This document shows positions 33,129 to 41,302 of a DNA stretch of 46,696 nt, piece by piece. Numbering within the stretch: position 1 is the first letter of the stretch; every line of letters starts with the position of its first letter. A program made the translations under genes and the position numbers. The notes below the pieces were generated by a model, which had not been told where the DNA came from, ran no database searches, and saw only the letters and a list, made by a program, of their open reading frames with translations. Source of the stretch: Acidobacteriota bacterium (GTDB lineage: Bacteria; Acidobacteriota; Terriglobia; 20CM-2-55-15); assembly GCA_022821265.1 (NCBI GenBank), contig JAJEDW010000069.1:1-46696 (forward strand). Direction: 5' to 3'.

Positions 33129-33542
33129 GTGGACTACACCGACCTGCCGGGCCTGAACGCGATCCTCAACAGCGCCTCGGCCCTGCTGGCTTCGGCCGGC
33201 GTCTATTGCGTCAAGCGCGGCCACGTCTCCGCGCACAAGACGTTCATGCTCGCCGCGCTGGGAACGTCCGCGCTGTTCCTGACCTCGTACCTGGTCTATC
33301 ACTACCAGGTCGGGTCGGTCCGATTCGAGGGAGAGGGACCGGTCCGCGCGGTCTATCTCGGAATCCTCCTCACCCACACGATCCTGGCCGCCGTGATCGT
33401 GCCCCTGGTTCTGCGGACGGTCTACCTGGCCTGGAGGGACCGCCTGGACGCGCACCGGCGCATCGCGCGGTGGACGTTCCCGATCTGGATCTACGTCTCG
33501 GTGACGGGCGTGGTCGTCTACCTGATGCTGTACCAGCTTTGA
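33129..33542 (+). CDS. DUF420 membrane protein
   Basis: This 137-residue protein has four membrane helices and the family pattern LPGLNAILNSASALLASAGV, VSAHKTFMLAA, YLVYHYQVG, LLTHTILA and RWTFPIWIYVSVTGVVVYLM. The conserved histidines suggest heme or copper contact. A Bacillus/Staphylococcus relative (CtaM) is needed for heme-copper oxidase maturation, so a similar role fits. The start is GTG 33129, 2 bp after the SCO stop. It is the last gene of the respiratory operon in this window. Confidence 0.87.
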   Translation: MDYTDLPGLNAILNSASALLASAGVYCVKRGHVSAHKTFMLAALGTSALFLTSYLVYHYQVGSVRFEGEGPVRAVYLGILLTHTILAAVIVPLVLRTVYLAWRDRLDAHRRIARWTFPIWIYVSVTGVVVYLMLYQL

Positions 33543-33573
33543 CAGGGCGGGCGACGGCCGGGCTTCGTCGAGC

Positions 33574-34020
33574 CTAACGGTCCTCTTCGGCGCACGGCGC
33601 GATGACTCCGTCATCTTGCGTGCACAACCGGAATGGCGTCACGGGAGTTCCGGGATCGCTTTCCCCACTGCCCGCGGGAGCGTTCTCCCCGGCGTCCGAA
33701 CGCGTCCAACCGAAACGATCGGGAGCGAATTCGAGGTCCGGTTCAACCGCGGCGCAGGACGGCGCCGGCGGCGCGACGTCGCGAATGGTTCCCGACGCCG
33801 GCGGCGGCGAGGACCTGAGCGCGAACGAGCGATCCCGGGGAATCGGTACACGCGGCATCTCGATCGCGCATGGTGACTGCGAGACCTCCGGCAACCGGCC
33901 CCCGAATACGCCCGCGACGTCGAACTCGTAAACCCGGATTCGCGGTTCCGGCGATTCCTGGCCGACAGTCGTGCTCGCGCCCGCCAGCAACGCGATCATC
34001 GACGACAAGAATAACCGCAT
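33574..34020 (-). CDS. Small secreted protein, tandem paralogue 1
   Basis: I do not recognise this 148-residue protein. It has a signal peptide (MRLFLSSMIALLAGASTTVG) and a mature region rich in proline and acidic residues with four cysteines. It shares DRxxxLRxxPPxAxGxIR, the QESP at the mature N terminus and a C-terminal PGTP with the protein encoded at 34095-34532, so the two are diverged duplicates. The predicted transcript starts one base before the ATG, so it should be almost leaderless. The two genes lie in tandem on the minus strand. Confidence 0.68.
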   Translation of the reverse strand: MRLFLSSMIALLAGASTTVGQESPEPRIRVYEFDVAGVFGGRLPEVSQSPCAIEMPRVPIPRDRSFALRSSPPPASGTIRDVAPPAPSCAAVEPDLEFAPDRFGWTRSDAGENAPAGSGESDPGTPVTPFRLCTQDDGVIAPCAEEDR

Positions 34021-34027
34021 GAATGAA

Positions 34028-34057
34028 ACGCTACGTGGGAGGACGGCCGGTTGTCAA
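34028..34057 (-). promoter_or_regulatory. Near-leaderless promoter of secreted paralogue 1
   Basis: On the minus strand, TTGACA (34052-34057), an 18-bp spacer and TAGCGT (34028-34033) predict a start at 34021, one base before the ATG. The -35 is a perfect consensus. The layout matches the paralogue's promoter at 34539-34567. Confidence 0.55.
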
Positions 34058-34071
34058 AGTTATTGCATCCA

Positions 34072-34088
34072 GCGCGATCGGGACGCCG
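34072..34088 (-). promoter_or_regulatory. Conserved 17-bp element upstream of paralogue 1 promoter
   Basis: The plus-strand sequence gcgcgatcgggacgccg is identical to 34583-34599 and sits 14 bases upstream of the -35 in both duplicates (15 in the other). Conservation amid diverged sequence suggests a regulator site, though recent common descent could also explain it. Confidence 0.5.
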
Positions 34089-34094
34089 GAAGGC

Positions 34095-34532
34095 CTATCG
34101 GGAATCGTCGCGTGGAGCGGGCACATCGTCCCCGGGCGTATCCTGCGGCAGGGGTGTTCCGGGAACGTCTCCGCTACCTTCCAACGGCAACTCGTCGAAG
34201 GGAAACGCCGAGAGGCCATGGCGCAGGTACCGGCCGCGGACACCGCAAGGCCCCAGGTTCCGGATTATTCCGTTCGCCAACGGCGGCAGTACGCGAAGTG
34301 TGTACACACGATCCTGCGGATTCGGAACCGACCGCGTCGCCCCTGAGCACGGCCAGGAGCTGGGAGGCTCGCTCGGCCAGCCCTCGTCCAGGAGTTCGAA
34401 CACGTCACGCGTCGCCGACGGCAGTTGCTCGATCGCCGCTGGCGGTTCCTGGTTCGCCAACGGCGATTCCTGGGCGTTGGCCACGCCCGGCAACGCCGTG
34501 AGCGCGACGATCGAGAACGACGATAACCGCAT
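34095..34532 (-). CDS. Small secreted protein, tandem paralogue 2
   Basis: I do not recognise this 145-residue protein. It has a signal peptide (MRLSSFSIVALTALPGVANA) followed by QESP, and a mature region with two cysteines. The segment QDRVYTLRVLPPLANGIIRN aligns with RDRSFALRSSPPPASGTIRD of paralogue 1. The C terminus (PGTPLPQDTP) is disordered-looking and acidic. No catalytic motif is visible. The promoter predicts transcription from the A of the ATG, so translation should be leaderless. The gene is 74 bp upstream of paralogue 1 and 80 bp downstream of the M14 peptidase. Confidence 0.68.
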   Translation of the reverse strand: MRLSSFSIVALTALPGVANAQESPLANQEPPAAIEQLPSATRDVFELLDEGWPSEPPSSWPCSGATRSVPNPQDRVYTLRVLPPLANGIIRNLGPCGVRGRYLRHGLSAFPFDELPLEGSGDVPGTPLPQDTPGDDVPAPRDDSR

Positions 34533-34538
34533 GGTCAG

Positions 34539-34567
34539 AAATTACGTTCGGGCCGACCGCATGTCAA
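34539..34567 (-). promoter_or_regulatory. Leaderless promoter of secreted paralogue 2
   Basis: On the minus strand, TTGACA (34562-34567), a 17-bp spacer and TAATTT (34539-34544) form one of the best promoters in the window. The predicted start, 7 bases after the -10, is the A of the ATG at 34532. Confidence 0.65.
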
Positions 34568-34582
34568 ACACTTCCCCTTCCG

Positions 34583-34599
34583 GCGCGATCGGGACGCCG
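34583..34599 (-). promoter_or_regulatory. Conserved 17-bp element upstream of paralogue 2 promoter
   Basis: This is the second exact copy of the element at 34072-34088, 15 bases upstream of the TTGACA of this gene. It lies within the 80-bp gap after the M14 peptidase gene. Confidence 0.5.
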
Positions 34600-34612
34600 A
34601 CGCCGCTCCGGC

Positions 34613-37333
34613 CTACTCCCCGCCCAGCATGACCGGCTGGGCCGAGCCGTAGTAGATGCCGTTGAACAGGAACTTGAACGTGCCGTGCGGCTGCGCGCGG
34701 AACGCGATCTCCGGGCCGAACAGCAGGAGCCGGCCCGCGCCGACCTCGACGTCGACGACGGCCACGGCGTCTTCAAGATGCTCCTCGCCCCACGCCCAAC
34801 CGCTTCGAACGGGTTGGGAACCGAAGCGCGCGACGGCCTGGACACCGGAGGCGCCCTCATCCAGCCGGAACGCCGGGCTGTTGGCGAAGACGACGTCCAC
34901 GCGGTCGTCGAGCCCGTAGGCCAGCGGGTGCGCCGTGTCCACCTCGACCTCCAGGATGGATCCCGGAACGTAGAACTGCTCCGGCTCCAACCGGCGAGCG
35001 CCTCCCCCGGGCGTGGCTTCCGTGAGCGCGCTCGACACCGGCAGGCCCAAGTGCTCGGCCAGCGACGTCGAGCCGCCGATGGCCAGAACCGTGCCGCCCG
35101 ACTCCATGAACCGCCGGAGCGCCGGCACCGTCGTCTCGATGGATACGTCCCCCACGCGAGACGCGTATTCCTCGGGAACGTCCCCTCCGGCGCCGCTCCG
35201 GTTCCGGTTGCGCGAGCGTTCCCGGGCGGGGATGGCGCCGTCGACGAAAATCAGGACGTCGAAATCCTCGGCGAGCGCGCCCGCATCGAGATCGGGGGCG
35301 TAGACGACGTCGAACGGGAACTCGAAGTTTTCCAGTATGAACCGCGTCCAACCCGAGGGCGCCGAGCCGCCGTAACGGTCCCACAGGCCGATGCGCACGG
35401 GCTGGAGCCGGAGCGCCGCCGCGTCGGGCCGGGAAGGCGCGGCTTCGAACCGCAGGCCGCGCTCACGGGCCAGTTCCGACAACCGGGACGCCGCCCCGGC
35501 GCCGACGTCCAGGTAGAGCGTGCCCGCCGGCCAGACGCGGCCGTCGTTCTCGACCGGCTCGCTCAGCCAGTAGACCCGCTCGGACGCGACCAAGCGGTTG
35601 ATGGCCACGAACGCGTCGTTCACGGCGTGACTCAGGAAATAGCCCCGCGGAGAGGTGGCGTCCACGCGGCCGGCCGGCACGTCGACGAGGCCGGACACGC
35701 GTTCGAAGGGGCCGTCGAAGGCGTCCAGCACACGGTCGAACTCCACGCCCATCTGGTAGGCGAGCGTCCACCCCGTCGTGTCGTAAGGCGGCGTGGGCGG
35801 CGCGCCCGGATAGGCGAAGTCGTCCGGGTAGTCCTGGGGCTCGAACATGTCCATGACATGCGGCCGGAACGCCTGCGCGGCCCGCACGACGTAGGACCCG
35901 GCCGGGTAATCCACGCCGCCGACCTCGAAGTCGGCCGCGGCGCGTTCGATCGCGATGCCGTTCTTGATCAGGACGTTGACGAACCGGGTCGCGGTCGTGA
36001 AGTCCGGCTGATCGGCCGGAAGGATGTATCCCCTCGGATCCCGGAACTCCGGCGCCCGCAGGCGCTCGAACGCGTCGCCGGCGTCGGCGGGCGCGTCCCC
36101 GATCCGGGCCACGCGGTCGGGCGTGATGGTCCAAGTGTCCCGCCGGCCCCGTTCGATGGAGTTCATCCCCATCCGCCATATGTTGAAGAGCAGCGCGTCC
36201 CGGTAACGCGACGCCACGTCCAGAACCGCTCTGTTGGCCGTGATGGAGTAGTCCACCGACTGCCGGAAATGCCAGACCTGGGGTTCGACCGGGCGCGGAT
36301 AGTCGCCTCGGGGCACCTGCAGGTCCAGCTCGAACGGAATCTCCATCGGCGTGGGGTGGCCGATCATCTCGGTCAGGAGCCCGATCATGTTGTGGAAATA
36401 CGGCGTGGTCCGCAGGCCCCCGTTCCACCACGTGGAATAGGACGCGCCGGACCGCATCGTCGCGCCGGGCTTGCCTTCGGCAAGGAAGCGCGTGTGCATG
36501 GCGCCGGCGATCAGGTCCAGGCTGGTCACGATCAACGGGTCGAAGTTGTAGTTGAAGGGATCGCGGAACGGGGGCGCGAAGAGAACGGTGCCGTCGGGCC
36601 CGGACTGGTGGTGGTTGTAGACGATCTGGGGAAACCACTCGCGGTAGAGCACGCGGTTGACGGCTTCGGTCTCCGGTTGCGACGACATGTAGAAGTCGCG
36701 GTTGTTGTCGTGCCCCGTGTATTTCTGGTAGAGCCGGGGAAGACCGTCCAGCGTCCGCAGCTCGGGATCGGGTTCGCGCATGTACCAGTCGGCCACCAGC
36801 TCCAGGCCGTCCGGGTTGACGCAAACGGCGAGCAGAATCGTGTCGTCCAGGAATCGCAGCGTTTCCGGATCGTCGCGGCTCACCATCCGGTGGACCCACT
36901 CCATCAACTGCTGCGCGCCGAGCGTCTCGTCGGCGTGCAGCCCCCCGTCGATCCAGACCACGGCGCGCCCGCGCGCGGCCAGCTCGCGCGCCTCGTTCTC
37001 GTCGACGCCTTCGGCCAGCGCCAGGCGCCGCGCGATCGACCGGTACTCGTCCAGGTTGGCGTGATTCTCGGGCGAGGTGATGATGGCCATGTAGATCGGG
37101 CGGCCCTCGGCCGAATGCCCGATCACGTCCAGGCGCATCCGGTCGGACTCCTCCGCCAGACGCGTCCAGTAGGCCGCGAGCTGGGTGTAATTGGCCAACT
37201 GGTAATCGTCGCCGAGGTTGAAGCCGAACTGCTCCAGCGGCGAGGTGACGCCGGTCTGTGGCGCGCCGGCGGCCCACGCTGGGAACAGCAGGGCCAACAC
37301 CAAAGTCGCACCGTGGACCCGGAGTGGTGGCAT
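34613..37333 (-). CDS. Secreted M14 family zinc carboxypeptidase, large multidomain
   Basis: This 906-residue exported protein has a signal peptide (VHGATLVLALLFPAWAAG). An M14 domain at about 30-400 has zinc ligands H133 and E136 (GGLHADETLG) and H241 or H242 (YNHHQSG), plus NPDG (173-176) and NNRDF. The C-terminal 450 residues have a mixed alpha/beta fold with a segment resembling a class I glutamine amidotransferase-like or ThuA-like domain (VYAPDLDAGALAEDFDVLIF; GGTVLAIGGSTSLAEHL). The catalytic glutamate of M14 was not placed with certainty. The ATG at 37333 begins the signal peptide. The family is common in Acidobacteria and Bacteroidetes, and peptide scavenging is the likely role. Confidence 0.85.
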   Translation of the reverse strand: MPPLRVHGATLVLALLFPAWAAGAPQTGVTSPLEQFGFNLGDDYQLANYTQLAAYWTRLAEESDRMRLDVIGHSAEGRPIYMAIITSPENHANLDEYRSIARRLALAEGVDENEARELAARGRAVVWIDGGLHADETLGAQQLMEWVHRMVSRDDPETLRFLDDTILLAVCVNPDGLELVADWYMREPDPELRTLDGLPRLYQKYTGHDNNRDFYMSSQPETEAVNRVLYREWFPQIVYNHHQSGPDGTVLFAPPFRDPFNYNFDPLIVTSLDLIAGAMHTRFLAEGKPGATMRSGASYSTWWNGGLRTTPYFHNMIGLLTEMIGHPTPMEIPFELDLQVPRGDYPRPVEPQVWHFRQSVDYSITANRAVLDVASRYRDALLFNIWRMGMNSIERGRRDTWTITPDRVARIGDAPADAGDAFERLRAPEFRDPRGYILPADQPDFTTATRFVNVLIKNGIAIERAAADFEVGGVDYPAGSYVVRAAQAFRPHVMDMFEPQDYPDDFAYPGAPPTPPYDTTGWTLAYQMGVEFDRVLDAFDGPFERVSGLVDVPAGRVDATSPRGYFLSHAVNDAFVAINRLVASERVYWLSEPVENDGRVWPAGTLYLDVGAGAASRLSELARERGLRFEAAPSRPDAAALRLQPVRIGLWDRYGGSAPSGWTRFILENFEFPFDVVYAPDLDAGALAEDFDVLIFVDGAIPARERSRNRNRSGAGGDVPEEYASRVGDVSIETTVPALRRFMESGGTVLAIGGSTSLAEHLGLPVSSALTEATPGGGARRLEPEQFYVPGSILEVEVDTAHPLAYGLDDRVDVVFANSPAFRLDEGASGVQAVARFGSQPVRSGWAWGEEHLEDAVAVVDVEVGAGRLLLFGPEIAFRAQPHGTFKFLFNGIYYGSAQPVMLGGE

Positions 37334-37394
37334 GAGAAAGGCCGTGTACCCGTGAACGTCGATCGTTCCGGTCTTGATTGTAGGAACTCGCACC

Positions 37395-37409
37395 GGGGTG
37401 AGCCACCCC
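37395..37409. promoter_or_regulatory. Perfect inverted repeat in divergent promoter region
   Basis: GGGGTG-AGC-CACCCC is a perfect 6-bp inverted repeat with a 3-base centre, in the 143-bp gap between the divergent M14 and DUF721 genes. It is a candidate regulator site. No clear promoter pair was fixed here. Confidence 0.4.
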
Positions 37410-37427
37410 AAATGTGCTAAAAACACA

Positions 37428-37440
37428 GGACGGACCGTCC
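37428..37440. promoter_or_regulatory. Second perfect inverted repeat in the same gap
   Basis: GGACGG-A-CCGTCC lies 18 bases after the first repeat and 36 bases before the DUF721 start. Its single-base centre gives a near-symmetric 13-bp site. Confidence 0.4.
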
Positions 37441-37476
37441 GCATCCAGTGATCAACACGGACGCTTCGACTCCAGT

Positions 37477-37779
37477 ATGCCGATCGATCCCGCGTTTCGC
37501 CAGATAATCGCCTCACTCCGACAGTCCCCCGAGTGGGACGAGTCGCTCGATCTACGCCTGCTCCAGGCGCTGTGGCCGACGCTGGTCGGCGCCTCCCTCG
37601 CCGCGTCGACCTCGGTCATCGGCATACGCGGCTCGAGGATACTGGTCCAGGTGCCCGATCGGAACTGGGAACGGCAGTTGACGTCCATCCGGGGACGCCT
37701 TCTGGCGAGGGTCAACGAACCCTGGCCGAACCGGCGGATCAACGACATAGGATTCACGTATGAAGATCAGCGCCGCTGA
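37477..37779 (+). CDS. DUF721 (DciA-like) protein
   Basis: This 100-residue protein has the KH-like DUF721 pattern: LRLLQALWPTLVGASLAAST, IRGSRILVQVPDRNWERQL, then a short helix. DciA proteins load the replicative helicase in bacteria without DnaC. This short version may be a divergent member and its role is inferred. The ATG at 37477 is chosen because the family N terminus begins there. A longer frame from 37414 adds unlike sequence. The 3' end overlaps gatC by 20 bp. Confidence 0.7.
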   Translation: MPIDPAFRQIIASLRQSPEWDESLDLRLLQALWPTLVGASLAASTSVIGIRGSRILVQVPDRNWERQLTSIRGRLLARVNEPWPNRRINDIGFTYEDQRR

Positions 37780-38041
37780 CGTCGCCTATGTCGCCGAGCT
37801 CGCCAACCTCGAGGTCGGCGACGGCGAAAAGGACGCGTTGGCCCATCAACTGAGCCGAATCGTCCAGTACGTCGAACAGTTGGAGCAGCTCGACACGGCC
37901 GCCGTGGAACCGACGGCCCAGGTCGTCGCCGACGGGGCCCGCGCCGAGCGTCGGGACCGGGTCGAAGCTCGCGACGGGAGCTCGGAAGCGGCCGAGACCG
38001 TCGGGTTGTTTCGAGTACCCAAGGTGATCGCCGAGCGATGA
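37760..38041 (+). CDS. gatC: Asp/Glu-tRNA amidotransferase subunit C
   Basis: This 93-residue protein is the small structural subunit of the GatCAB amidotransferase, which makes Gln-tRNA and Asn-tRNA from mischarged forms. The family pattern [20 protein letters not shown] with the [16 protein letters not shown] helix and a C-terminal GLFRVPKVI is clear. It overlaps DUF721 upstream by 20 bp and gatA downstream by 4 bp. gatB is not in the window. Confidence 0.92.
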   Translation: MKISAADVAYVAELANLEVGDGEKDALAHQLSRIVQYVEQLEQLDTAAVEPTAQVVADGARAERRDRVEARDGSSEAAETVGLFRVPKVIAER

Positions 38042-39477
38042 ACCCGAAACGCGCCCCGATCGCCGAGCTCGCGCGCGACTACCGGGAGGACCGCGCCGAG
38101 GCGAGCGACGTCATCGGCCGGACGATGGACGCCATCGAGCGGGCCGAACCCGGCCTGCACGCCTTCGTTTCGACACGCCGCGAGAAGGCGATGGACGAAG
38201 CCCGCGCCGCCGACGCGGCCTTCGCCGAAGGCCGGCCGGTGGGTCCGCTGGCGGGGATTCCCATCGCCGTCAAGGACAACATGCACATTCGCGGGGAGCC
38301 GACCACGTGCGCGTCCCGCATCCTGAAGAACTACGTTCCGCCGTACGGCTCGACGGCCGTCGACCGGCTGCGGGCCGCCGGCGCGATCGTCGTCGGCAAG
38401 ACGAACATGGACGAGTTCGCGATGGGATCCTCCACGGAGAACTCGGCGTTCTCGCCGACCCGCAATCCCCACGACCCCGAACGCGTGCCGGGAGGTTCCA
38501 GCGGCGGTTCGTCCGCGGCGGTCGCCGCCGGCCTGGTGCCCGCGGCGCTGGGTTCCGACACGGGCGGCTCGATCCGGCAGCCCGCGTCCTTTTGCGGCGT
38601 GGTGGGCCTGAAGCCGACCTACGGGCGCGTCTCGCGTTACGGGCTGGTCGCCTTCGGATCGTCGCTGGACCAGATCGGCCCGTTGTCGGGCTCCGTCGCC
38701 GACACGGCCCGGATCCTCCAGACCATCGCCGGATTCGATCCCATGGACTCGACGTCGTCCGACGTACCCACCCCGGATTGGACACAAGCACTGGACGCGC
38801 CCATCCGGGAAATGAAGGTGGGTGTGCCGAAAGAGTATTTCGTGGACGGGATGGACGCCGGAGTGGCCGAACGCGTGCGCGCGGGCATCGACCGGCTGGA
38901 AGGGCTCGGCTGCCGGATCGAGGAACTGAGCCTCCCCCATACCGAGTACGCGGTGGCGACGTACTACCTGATCTCGACCGCCGAGGCCAGCTCCAACCTG
39001 GCGCGGTACGACGGCGTTCGTTACGGGCTGCGCGCCGGCGGCGACACGCTTCAGGCGATGTACCGCCGAACGCGCATGGCGGGCTTCGGACCCGAGGTGA
39101 AACGCCGCATTCTGCTGGGAACCTACGCCTTGAGCGCGGGATACTACGACGCGTACTACTTGAGGGCCCAGAAGGTGCGCACGCTGATTCTAGAGGACTT
39201 CCGGAAAGCGTTCGAGAGCGTGGACGTGCTGGTGACGCCCACGACGCCGACCCCGGCGTTCCGGATCGGGGAGAACATCGACGACCCGTTGGCGATGTAC
39301 CTGAACGATATCTTCACGACCACGTGCAACCTGGCCGGGTTGCCGGGCGTGTCGGTCCCATGCGGCCGCATCGGGGGCCTTCCGGTCGGAATGCAGTTGA
39401 TCGGAAACCATTTCGACGAGAGCGCCGTGCTGCGGGCGGCGCATCATTTCGAGCAGGACGGCGGCTTCGATGGTTAG
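38038..39477 (+). CDS. gatA: Asp/Glu-tRNA amidotransferase subunit A
   Basis: This 479-residue amidase releases ammonia from glutamine for the GatCAB complex. The Lys-Ser-Ser triad is intact: K79 (IAVKDN), S154 ([10 protein letters not shown]) and S178 (DTGGSIRQP). Length is usual for the family. The C-terminal [16 protein letters not shown] is typical. It overlaps gatC by ATGA and the next gene by 8 bp. Confidence 0.96.
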   Translation: MNPKRAPIAELARDYREDRAEASDVIGRTMDAIERAEPGLHAFVSTRREKAMDEARAADAAFAEGRPVGPLAGIPIAVKDNMHIRGEPTTCASRILKNYVPPYGSTAVDRLRAAGAIVVGKTNMDEFAMGSSTENSAFSPTRNPHDPERVPGGSSGGSSAAVAAGLVPAALGSDTGGSIRQPASFCGVVGLKPTYGRVSRYGLVAFGSSLDQIGPLSGSVADTARILQTIAGFDPMDSTSSDVPTPDWTQALDAPIREMKVGVPKEYFVDGMDAGVAERVRAGIDRLEGLGCRIEELSLPHTEYAVATYYLISTAEASSNLARYDGVRYGLRAGGDTLQAMYRRTRMAGFGPEVKRRILLGTYALSAGYYDAYYLRAQKVRTLILEDFRKAFESVDVLVTPTTPTPAFRIGENIDDPLAMYLNDIFTTTCNLAGLPGVSVPCGRIGGLPVGMQLIGNHFDESAVLRAAHHFEQDGGFDG

Positions 39478-40033
39478 CCGCCTGTGGATCTCCGGCGCCG
39501 TGCTCTTGCTGTCCGCCGCCGCCCTTTCGGCGCAGGACGCGGCGTTCAAGCTCGGCGTGGTGCACATCGAGGAGGTGGTCGAAGGCAGCCCCGACTTCAG
39601 GCGGGCGTCGGAAGAATGGGCCGCCGTTCTCGAGGAGAGAACCGGCGAGATCCAGCAACGGCAGCTCCAGTTGCGCGACGCCGAGCGGCTTCTGGTCGGC
39701 GAGGGGCCCCCGGAGGGAGTCGACCGGTCCGCGTTGATCGACCGTATCGACCGGTTGCGCATCGAAATCGAGCGCATGAGCGCGGATGTCCAGCAAGAAC
39801 TCGACATCGTGCGCCGAGGCCTTCTGGAACCCGTCGTGGCGAGTGTGCGCGCCCTGGTTGCGGACTACGCCGAGGAGAACGGCTTCGACCTGATCCTGGA
39901 TACCTCCGCGCCCGAAATCGCCTTGGCGCTGGCCGTCCGGGACATCGACATCACCGACGCGCTCCTGGCCATCCTCGAAACGGCCGAAACGCCCGAAGAA
40001 TCGGCCCCGACGGACACTCCCCTGGAGCGCTGA
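39470..40033 (+). CDS. OmpH/Skp-like periplasmic protein
   Basis: This 187-residue protein has a signal peptide ([17 protein letters not shown]) and the OmpH start [21 protein letters not shown] long charged coiled-coil region follows (about 45-120), and then a globular end with [12 protein letters not shown]. Skp-type chaperones hold unfolded outer membrane proteins in the periplasm. It overlaps the end of gatA by 8 bp, a chance-looking operon partner. Confidence 0.8.
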   Translation: MVSRLWISGAVLLLSAAALSAQDAAFKLGVVHIEEVVEGSPDFRRASEEWAAVLEERTGEIQQRQLQLRDAERLLVGEGPPEGVDRSALIDRIDRLRIEIERMSADVQQELDIVRRGLLEPVVASVRALVADYAEENGFDLILDTSAPEIALALAVRDIDITDALLAILETAETPEESAPTDTPLER

Positions 40034-40053
40034 TCCGCCCGCCGAGCGCGACC

Positions 40054-40995
40054 ATGACGACGGCGCCCGTCACGATTCGTCCGCTCGAAGAGAGAGATCT
40101 GGACGCCGCGGACCGAATCGTGCGGCTGGCGTTCGGTACGTTCAACGGATTGTCCAACCCGCTGGAGTTCATGGGAGACGCCGGGTACGTCCATACCCGC
40201 TGGAGGGCGCGCCCCGATTCCGCGTTCGCCGCCGAGGTCGGAGGACGTCTGGCCGGGTCCAACTTCGCCGCGCGATGGGGCACGTTCGGTTTCTTCGGAC
40301 CGCTTTCGATCGATCCCGAGTTCTGGAACCGGGGCTACGCCGGCGCCTTGATCGAACCGGTGATCGCCCGGTTCGAAAGCTGGGGTATCACTCACGCCGG
40401 ACTCTTCACGCACGCCCAGAGTCCCAAGCATATCGGCCTGTACCAGAAGTTCGGCTTTCGACCGCGATCGCTGACCCTCATTCTCGAGAAGACGCCCCGC
40501 GGCGCCGGCGACCCGGGCGGCTGGACACGTTATTCCCGGCTGGAAACCCGGCAGCGACGGGAAGCCATGGACGTCTGCCGGCGGTTGACGGACCGCGTCC
40601 ATCCGGGTCTGGACGCCACGTCCGAGATCGAGTCGATCCGGCGCCAATCGCTGGGCGACACGATCCTGCTGACAGGCGGCGCGATCGACGGTGTCGCCGC
40701 CTGCCACGCCGGCGCCGGCAGCGAGGCCGGCAGCGGCGCCGTCTACGTCAAGTTCGGGGCGGTCCGCCCCGGCGCTCGCGGCGCGTTCCGGCGGCTGCTG
40801 GCGGCCACCGAGGCCTTTGCCGATTCCATCGGCGCCGTGCGCATCGTCGCCGGCGTCAACACGGCGCGTGAGGAAGCCTACGAGGAAATGCTGACGGCCG
40901 GATTTCGCGTGCTGCGCACCGGCATCGCCATGCACCGGCCCAATGCCCCGGGATTCAATCGGCCAGGCGTGTTCGCGATCGACGACTGGCGTTGA
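40054..40995 (+). CDS. GNAT family N-acetyltransferase
   Basis: This 313-residue protein has an N-terminal GNAT domain (VTIRPLEERDLDAADRIVRL; LSIDPEFWNRGYAGALIEPV as the acetyl-CoA loop; GLYQKFGFRPRSL). A second, weaker GNAT-like half follows (VYVKFGAVRPGARGAFRRLL; VNTAREEAYEEMLTAGFRVL). It may be a two-domain duplicate in which only the first binds cofactor. The substrate is unknown. The ATG at 40054 starts the domain cleanly. Confidence 0.82.
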   Translation: MTTAPVTIRPLEERDLDAADRIVRLAFGTFNGLSNPLEFMGDAGYVHTRWRARPDSAFAAEVGGRLAGSNFAARWGTFGFFGPLSIDPEFWNRGYAGALIEPVIARFESWGITHAGLFTHAQSPKHIGLYQKFGFRPRSLTLILEKTPRGAGDPGGWTRYSRLETRQRREAMDVCRRLTDRVHPGLDATSEIESIRRQSLGDTILLTGGAIDGVAACHAGAGSEAGSGAVYVKFGAVRPGARGAFRRLLAATEAFADSIGAVRIVAGVNTAREEAYEEMLTAGFRVLRTGIAMHRPNAPGFNRPGVFAIDDWR

Positions 40996-41116
40996 CGGGC
41001 GCCATCCGGACAGGACGGCGCTCTCGCGTTCGACAATCGCGCCGAGCCCTGGAACGACGCCGGCCGCTTCGCTTTACTGTGGCGGATCCGACCGAGCCGC
41101 ACTATGCTATTTGGGC

Positions 41117-41282
41117 CCTAGGAGCCTGTGGTGAAACTCCGCGTCGCACCGAGACCGGTGAGGCATCCCGTCCGGCAAGGCGCGAGAAGGGAGCATATTC
41201 CCGATATGTGACCGACGAGCAACGCAGTCCAGACGGGACGCGTCGCCGGTCGAATGCAGCGGGTTCAACACAGGCTCCCAGG
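41117..41282. repeat. Long imperfect inverted repeat (hairpin) in a 307-bp intergenic region
   Basis: The gap 40996-41302 holds no gene that I can support. Inside it, 41117-41175 pairs with 41229-41282. An exact 10-bp arm pair is GGAGCCTGTG (41121-41130) and CACAGGCTCC (41269-41278). Further inside, tcccgtc (41166-41172) pairs with gacggga (41232-41238), and gaccgg (41153-41158) pairs with ccggtc (41246-41251). A 53-base apical part joins the arms. Three explanations are open: a structured leader of the hydrolase gene, a small mobile repeat, or a fragment of a group II intron-like RNA. Confidence 0.6.
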
Positions 41283-41302
41283 AACGAACAGGAGCGAAGG
41301 AT

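Noticed and set aside
40996-41302. Cobalamin or other known riboswitch
   Set aside because: A GGTGAAACTCC stretch is reminiscent, but the conserved box elements of the cobalamin class are missing, and the next gene (an esterase) does not fit.
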